From positions 1 to 64,000 of the forward strand of contig CAITWF010000086.1 in NCBI GenBank assembly GCA_903896015.1: DNA of 64,000 nt. Reading direction: 5' to 3'. This DNA comes from an uncultured Opitutia bacterium (GTDB lineage Bacteria > Verrucomicrobiota > Verrucomicrobiia > Opitutales > Opitutaceae). The translations under genes and the position numbers were made by a program. The notes beneath the pieces are model-generated. The model did not search any database. It was not told where the DNA came from and worked only from the letters and a program-made list of their open reading frames with translations. This document shows positions 61,803 to 64,000 of the stretch, one piece after another; the first letter of the stretch is position 1; each line of letters begins with the position of its first letter.

Positions 61803-62483
61803 TTACTTTGCCAGCGCCGCATCGCGGATCGCGTGAATCACGGCCGGGTCCTGCACGATGCCGAGCACCCCGTTCACGACGAACTGGATGCCGATGCAGA
61901 GGATGATAAACCCCATCACCTTCGAGAGCGCGTTCATGCCGTTGACGCCGATTACACCCACGATTTGTTCCGACAGGCGCAGCACAAAATAGGTAATCGC
62001 GGCGACGACGAGGATGCCGACGATGATCGCGACGTAATCCACCCAGCCGGTCGAGAGCGACGTGAAGCCGATCGTCACCGCGATCGATCCGGGGCCGCTC
62101 ATCATGGGCATCGCGAGCGGGGAGAACGACACATCGCGTTTTGCGCGGGCGGCGGCGCGCGCGGGGTCCTCTGATTCGAGGTCGCGTGGCGGCGCGAGCA
62201 GCATCCCGGAGCCGATGCCCGACACCAGCAGGCCGCCCGCGATGCGCAGGCCCGGGATCGAGAGGCCGAAGAATTTCATGATGAACGTCCCGCCGAGCAG
62301 AAAGCTCACGAGAATCGCCACCGTGTAAACACACGCCATGCGGAGCTGCTGCATCCGCCGCTCGTGCGAATCGCCCTCGGTGATCGCGAGAAACGTAGGC
62401 GCCGACGCGAGCGGGTTGATCAACGGCAGCAGCGCGATGACCGTGCCGAGGATGAGTTGCCAAAAATGACTGACGCTGAGCAT
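61803..62483 (-). CDS. MarC-family integral membrane protein
   Basis: 226 residues with about six membrane helices. MarC signatures: LLPLINPLASAPTFLAITEG at the N-terminus, LRIAGGLLVSGIGSGML, FSPLAMPMMSGPGSIAVTIG, and FIILCIGIQFVVNGV near the end. The family's function is unsettled despite its historical link to multiple antibiotic resistance. Convergent with the TIR gene, which ends 15 bases away. Confidence 0.92.
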   Translation of the reverse strand: MLSVSHFWQLILGTVIALLPLINPLASAPTFLAITEGDSHERRMQQLRMACVYTVAILVSFLLGGTFIMKFFGLSIPGLRIAGGLLVSGIGSGMLLAPPRDLESEDPARAAARAKRDVSFSPLAMPMMSGPGSIAVTIGFTSLSTGWVDYVAIIVGILVVAAITYFVLRLSEQIVGVIGVNGMNALSKVMGFIILCIGIQFVVNGVLGIVQDPAVIHAIRDAALAK

Positions 62484-62552
62484 GGCCGACGTTCGCAGTC
62501 GCGCCGGCGAAGTTCAAGCGCCCGCGGAGTGATCCCGTCGTTGGCGATCGGG

Positions 62553-62638
62553 TTTGGAGTGCGGTGACGTGTCACCACCCTCGACGTCGGGACGTGTCCC
62601 GACGCAAACAAGGCGGCGACGCATCGCCGCACTCCAAA
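62553..62638. repeat. 86-bp element of three hairpins bounded by inverted repeats
   Basis: Outer inverted repeats TTTGGAGTGCGG (62553-62564) and CCGCACTCCAAA (62627-62638). Inside lie three palindromes in a row: GGTGAC-GT-GTCACC (about 62563-62576), GTCGGGAC-GT-GTCCCGAC (about 62586-62603) and GCGGCGA-CGCA-TCGCCGC (about 62613-62630). It fills the gap between MarC and the dihydrouridine synthase and contains no reading frame. It resembles a miniature mobile or REP-cluster element. Confidence 0.7.
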
Positions 62639-62651
62639 ATTTACTTTGCGC

Positions 62652-63755
62652 TCACCACGTGTCGACCGGACCTTTCGGCACGGGGATCGCCGGGTGACCG
62701 ATATCGCCTTCCTCCGCCATGAACGACGCGACCATCGGCGCGGGCGCATATTTTTCGAGGAGCACGCCGTTCGCGTCGCAAAATTGTGCGCGCCAGGCGA
62801 AATACTCCGCGAGCGCCGCCTCGAAATCGGCGCGCGACTTGATTGTAAGGATGCGGCGCTTGAACGGCTTCGCCGGTCCGAAACGCTTCGCATACCACGG
62901 TGCCACGCGGCGGAAAAAGACCGCACCGCGCTCCTCGCCGTAAAACTCAACGTAGCGCTCGAAGTGCCGCCGCAGCACGCGGATTCGCTCCTCGAAATCC
63001 GGCTCCGGCTGCAACACGCCCGTGCGCAACAACGCTTCCGTGCGCCGGAAAATCCACGGATCGTAGAATGCGCCGCGACCAATGCTCACGCCCGCGCAAC
63101 CCGTCTCGTCGAGCATGTGCTTCGCGGCTTCGGGTGTGGTTACGTCGCCGTTGCCGATGACGGGGATCGTTTTCACCGCCTGCACCACCGCGCGGATGCC
63201 GGGGAGATTGACCCGGCCGGAAAATCCCTGCGCCCGCGTGCGCCCGTGAACGAAAATCGCCGCGATGCCAACCTCCTCGAGCACGCGCGCGAGGTCGGGC
63301 GCGGTGAGGTTGTCGTCGTCCCAGCCGAGTCGCATTTTCGCGGTCACAGGAATTTTCACGGCAGCGATCATGCCGCGGACAAGGGCGGCCGTCTTTTCGA
63401 GTTCGGTCATCATCGCGGAGCCGCCGCCGATCTTGACTACCTTCTTCACGGGGCAGCCCATGTTGATGTCGACGCCCTGCGCGCCGAGTGACTCGCAGAT
63501 GACCGCGGCGTCGCGCATCTCCTCCGGCACGCTGCCGAACAACTGAATCGCCATGGGCTGATCGCCGGGAGCGGTGGCGCAGAGTTTCAACGCGACCGGA
63601 TTTTTTTCGATGAGCGAGCGGGCGTTGACGAGATCGGTCGTGACCCAACCGAGTCCGCCGAGTTCGCGCAGCGTGAGCCGCATGGGCAGGTTGGTGTAGC
63701 CCGCGAGCGGGGAGAGGCAAAGATTCGACGATAGCTCGTGCAGGCCAAGGCGCAT
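62652..63755 (-). CDS. dusB: tRNA-dihydrouridine synthase
   Basis: 367 residues from ATG 63755 (MRLGLHELSSNLCLSPLAGY). FMN barrel motifs: LSPLAGYTNLPMRLTLRELG, QLFGSVPEEM, catalytic Cys in VDINMGCPVKKVVK, GRTRAQGFSGRVN, and IPVIGNGDVTTPEAAK. The C-terminal helical domain of the family follows (RHFERYVEFYGEERGA). Reduces uridine to dihydrouridine in tRNA. The DusB subgroup is the best guess. Seventy bases downstream of the PLP enzyme on the same strand. Confidence 0.9.
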   Translation of the reverse strand: MRLGLHELSSNLCLSPLAGYTNLPMRLTLRELGGLGWVTTDLVNARSLIEKNPVALKLCATAPGDQPMAIQLFGSVPEEMRDAAVICESLGAQGVDINMGCPVKKVVKIGGGSAMMTELEKTAALVRGMIAAVKIPVTAKMRLGWDDDNLTAPDLARVLEEVGIAAIFVHGRTRAQGFSGRVNLPGIRAVVQAVKTIPVIGNGDVTTPEAAKHMLDETGCAGVSIGRGAFYDPWIFRRTEALLRTGVLQPEPDFEERIRVLRRHFERYVEFYGEERGAVFFRRVAPWYAKRFGPAKPFKRRILTIKSRADFEAALAEYFAWRAQFCDANGVLLEKYAPAPMVASFMAEEGDIGHPAIPVPKGPVDTW

Positions 63756-63824
63756 TACCGGCAAGGTAGTTCAGAAGCCAGAAAACCAGAAAGATAATTT
63801 CTTGGTTTCATGGATTCTGAATTT

Positions 63825-64000
63825 CTATTTCAGCGCCGTTTTCATCCGGCGCAGCGCCTCGGCGAGGGTGGCGCGGGTGCATCCGAAATTGAGGCGGACG
63901 TGCGAGCCTCTCGGGGCACCGAAGTAGGCGCACTCGCTCAGGCCGACGCCGTGTTTTTCAAAATGCGCGATCGGATCGGCGAGGCCGAGCGCCTCGAGGT
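63825..64000 (-). CDS. PLP-dependent aminotransferase, MalY/PatB type (3' part only)
   Basis: The last 57 codons enter from the right edge and end at TAG 63825-63827. The translation LEALGLADPIAHFEKHGVG continues to LSECAYFGAPRGSHVRLNFG and CTRATLAEALRRMKTALK. The F-G...VRLNFGC-xRATLxEALxRM ending is typical of MalY/PatB cystathionine beta-lyase-type enzymes, where the Arg in VRLNFG binds the substrate carboxylate. The rest of the gene lies outside the window. Confidence 0.8.
   Translation of the reverse strand, partial: LEALGLADPIAHFEKHGVGLSECAYFGAPRGSHVRLNFGCTRATLAEALRRMKTALK

Overview
The window is GC-rich, densely coded bacterial chromosome. The best fit is a member of the Verrucomicrobia close to Opitutaceae. 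This is inferred from the gene families: plant-polysaccharide hydrolases, a DUF6807 (PmoA-like)/Gfo-Idh-MocA pair, GntR-type heads, TonB receptors with the VTKVPT plug signature, and multi-copy TIR - membrane segment - TolB-like - TPR proteins. No database was searched. There are no rRNA, tRNA or CRISPR loci and no recognisable transposase.

Layout. 1-2612: wreckage of a TonB-dependent receptor (frameshifted, 3' end lost) joined head-on to the first 54 codons of a GntR-type regulator. 2709-9304: a secreted pseudo-peptidase/TPR protein, small secreted proteins, a GH39 glycosidase, an unknown 362-residue protein and a frameshifted YhcG-like nuclease. 9356-12530: an amino-sugar-type kinase, a SIS-domain protein, a protein often labelled 3-methyladenine glycosylase, and a VOC protein. 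12583-13262: a decayed TIR-TPR pseudogene. 13278-18097: LpxR-like lipid A deacylase coupled to a methyltransferase, a DUF481 outer-membrane protein, a DUF1223 protein and an exported MTA/SAH nucleosidase.

18186-30609 is a saccharolytic cluster read on the plus strand: DUF6807, Gfo/Idh/MocA oxidoreductase, a second pseudo-peptidase paralog, GH51 arabinofuranosidase, two GH43-type proteins, a large GH2 enzyme, a CE12 rhamnogalacturonan acetylesterase and a small secreted protein. The families point to arabinan side chains and the acetylated backbone of rhamnogalacturonan I (pectin). Three glycosidases are joined by ATGA stop/start overlaps. Almost all the products carry export signals.

30653-31290 is a VapBC-type toxin-antitoxin pair. 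31300-33387 (minus) and 59460-61787 (plus) are intact TIR-TolB-TPR proteins. Between them lie nucleotide salvage (upp and a deoxyribosyltransferase-like gene), a penicillin acylase coupled to gluconokinase, an exported amine oxidase with an exported RidA protein, an S4 protein, a thioesterase, a glycine-rich RRM protein followed by a DEAD-box helicase, a uracil-DNA glycosylase, a CheB-CheR-PAS-kinase-receiver hybrid (about 1478 residues) with a neighbouring hemerythrin, a dehydrogenase, FKBP, a YncE/phosphoesterase lipoprotein, a GDSL esterase, RarD and a proline-rich membrane protein. The window closes with MarC, a compact triple-palindrome element, a tRNA-dihydrouridine synthase and the 3' end of a PLP aminotransferase.

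Most notable: the GntR/TonB chimera, the TIR - membrane - TolB-like - TPR family (two intact, one dead), a terminator whose stem contains the next gene's start codon, an 86-bp element of three hairpins in terminal repeats, and the pair of catalytically degenerate gluzincin-like paralogs. The two single-base frameshifts (about 1040 and 9176) could be sequencing errors.
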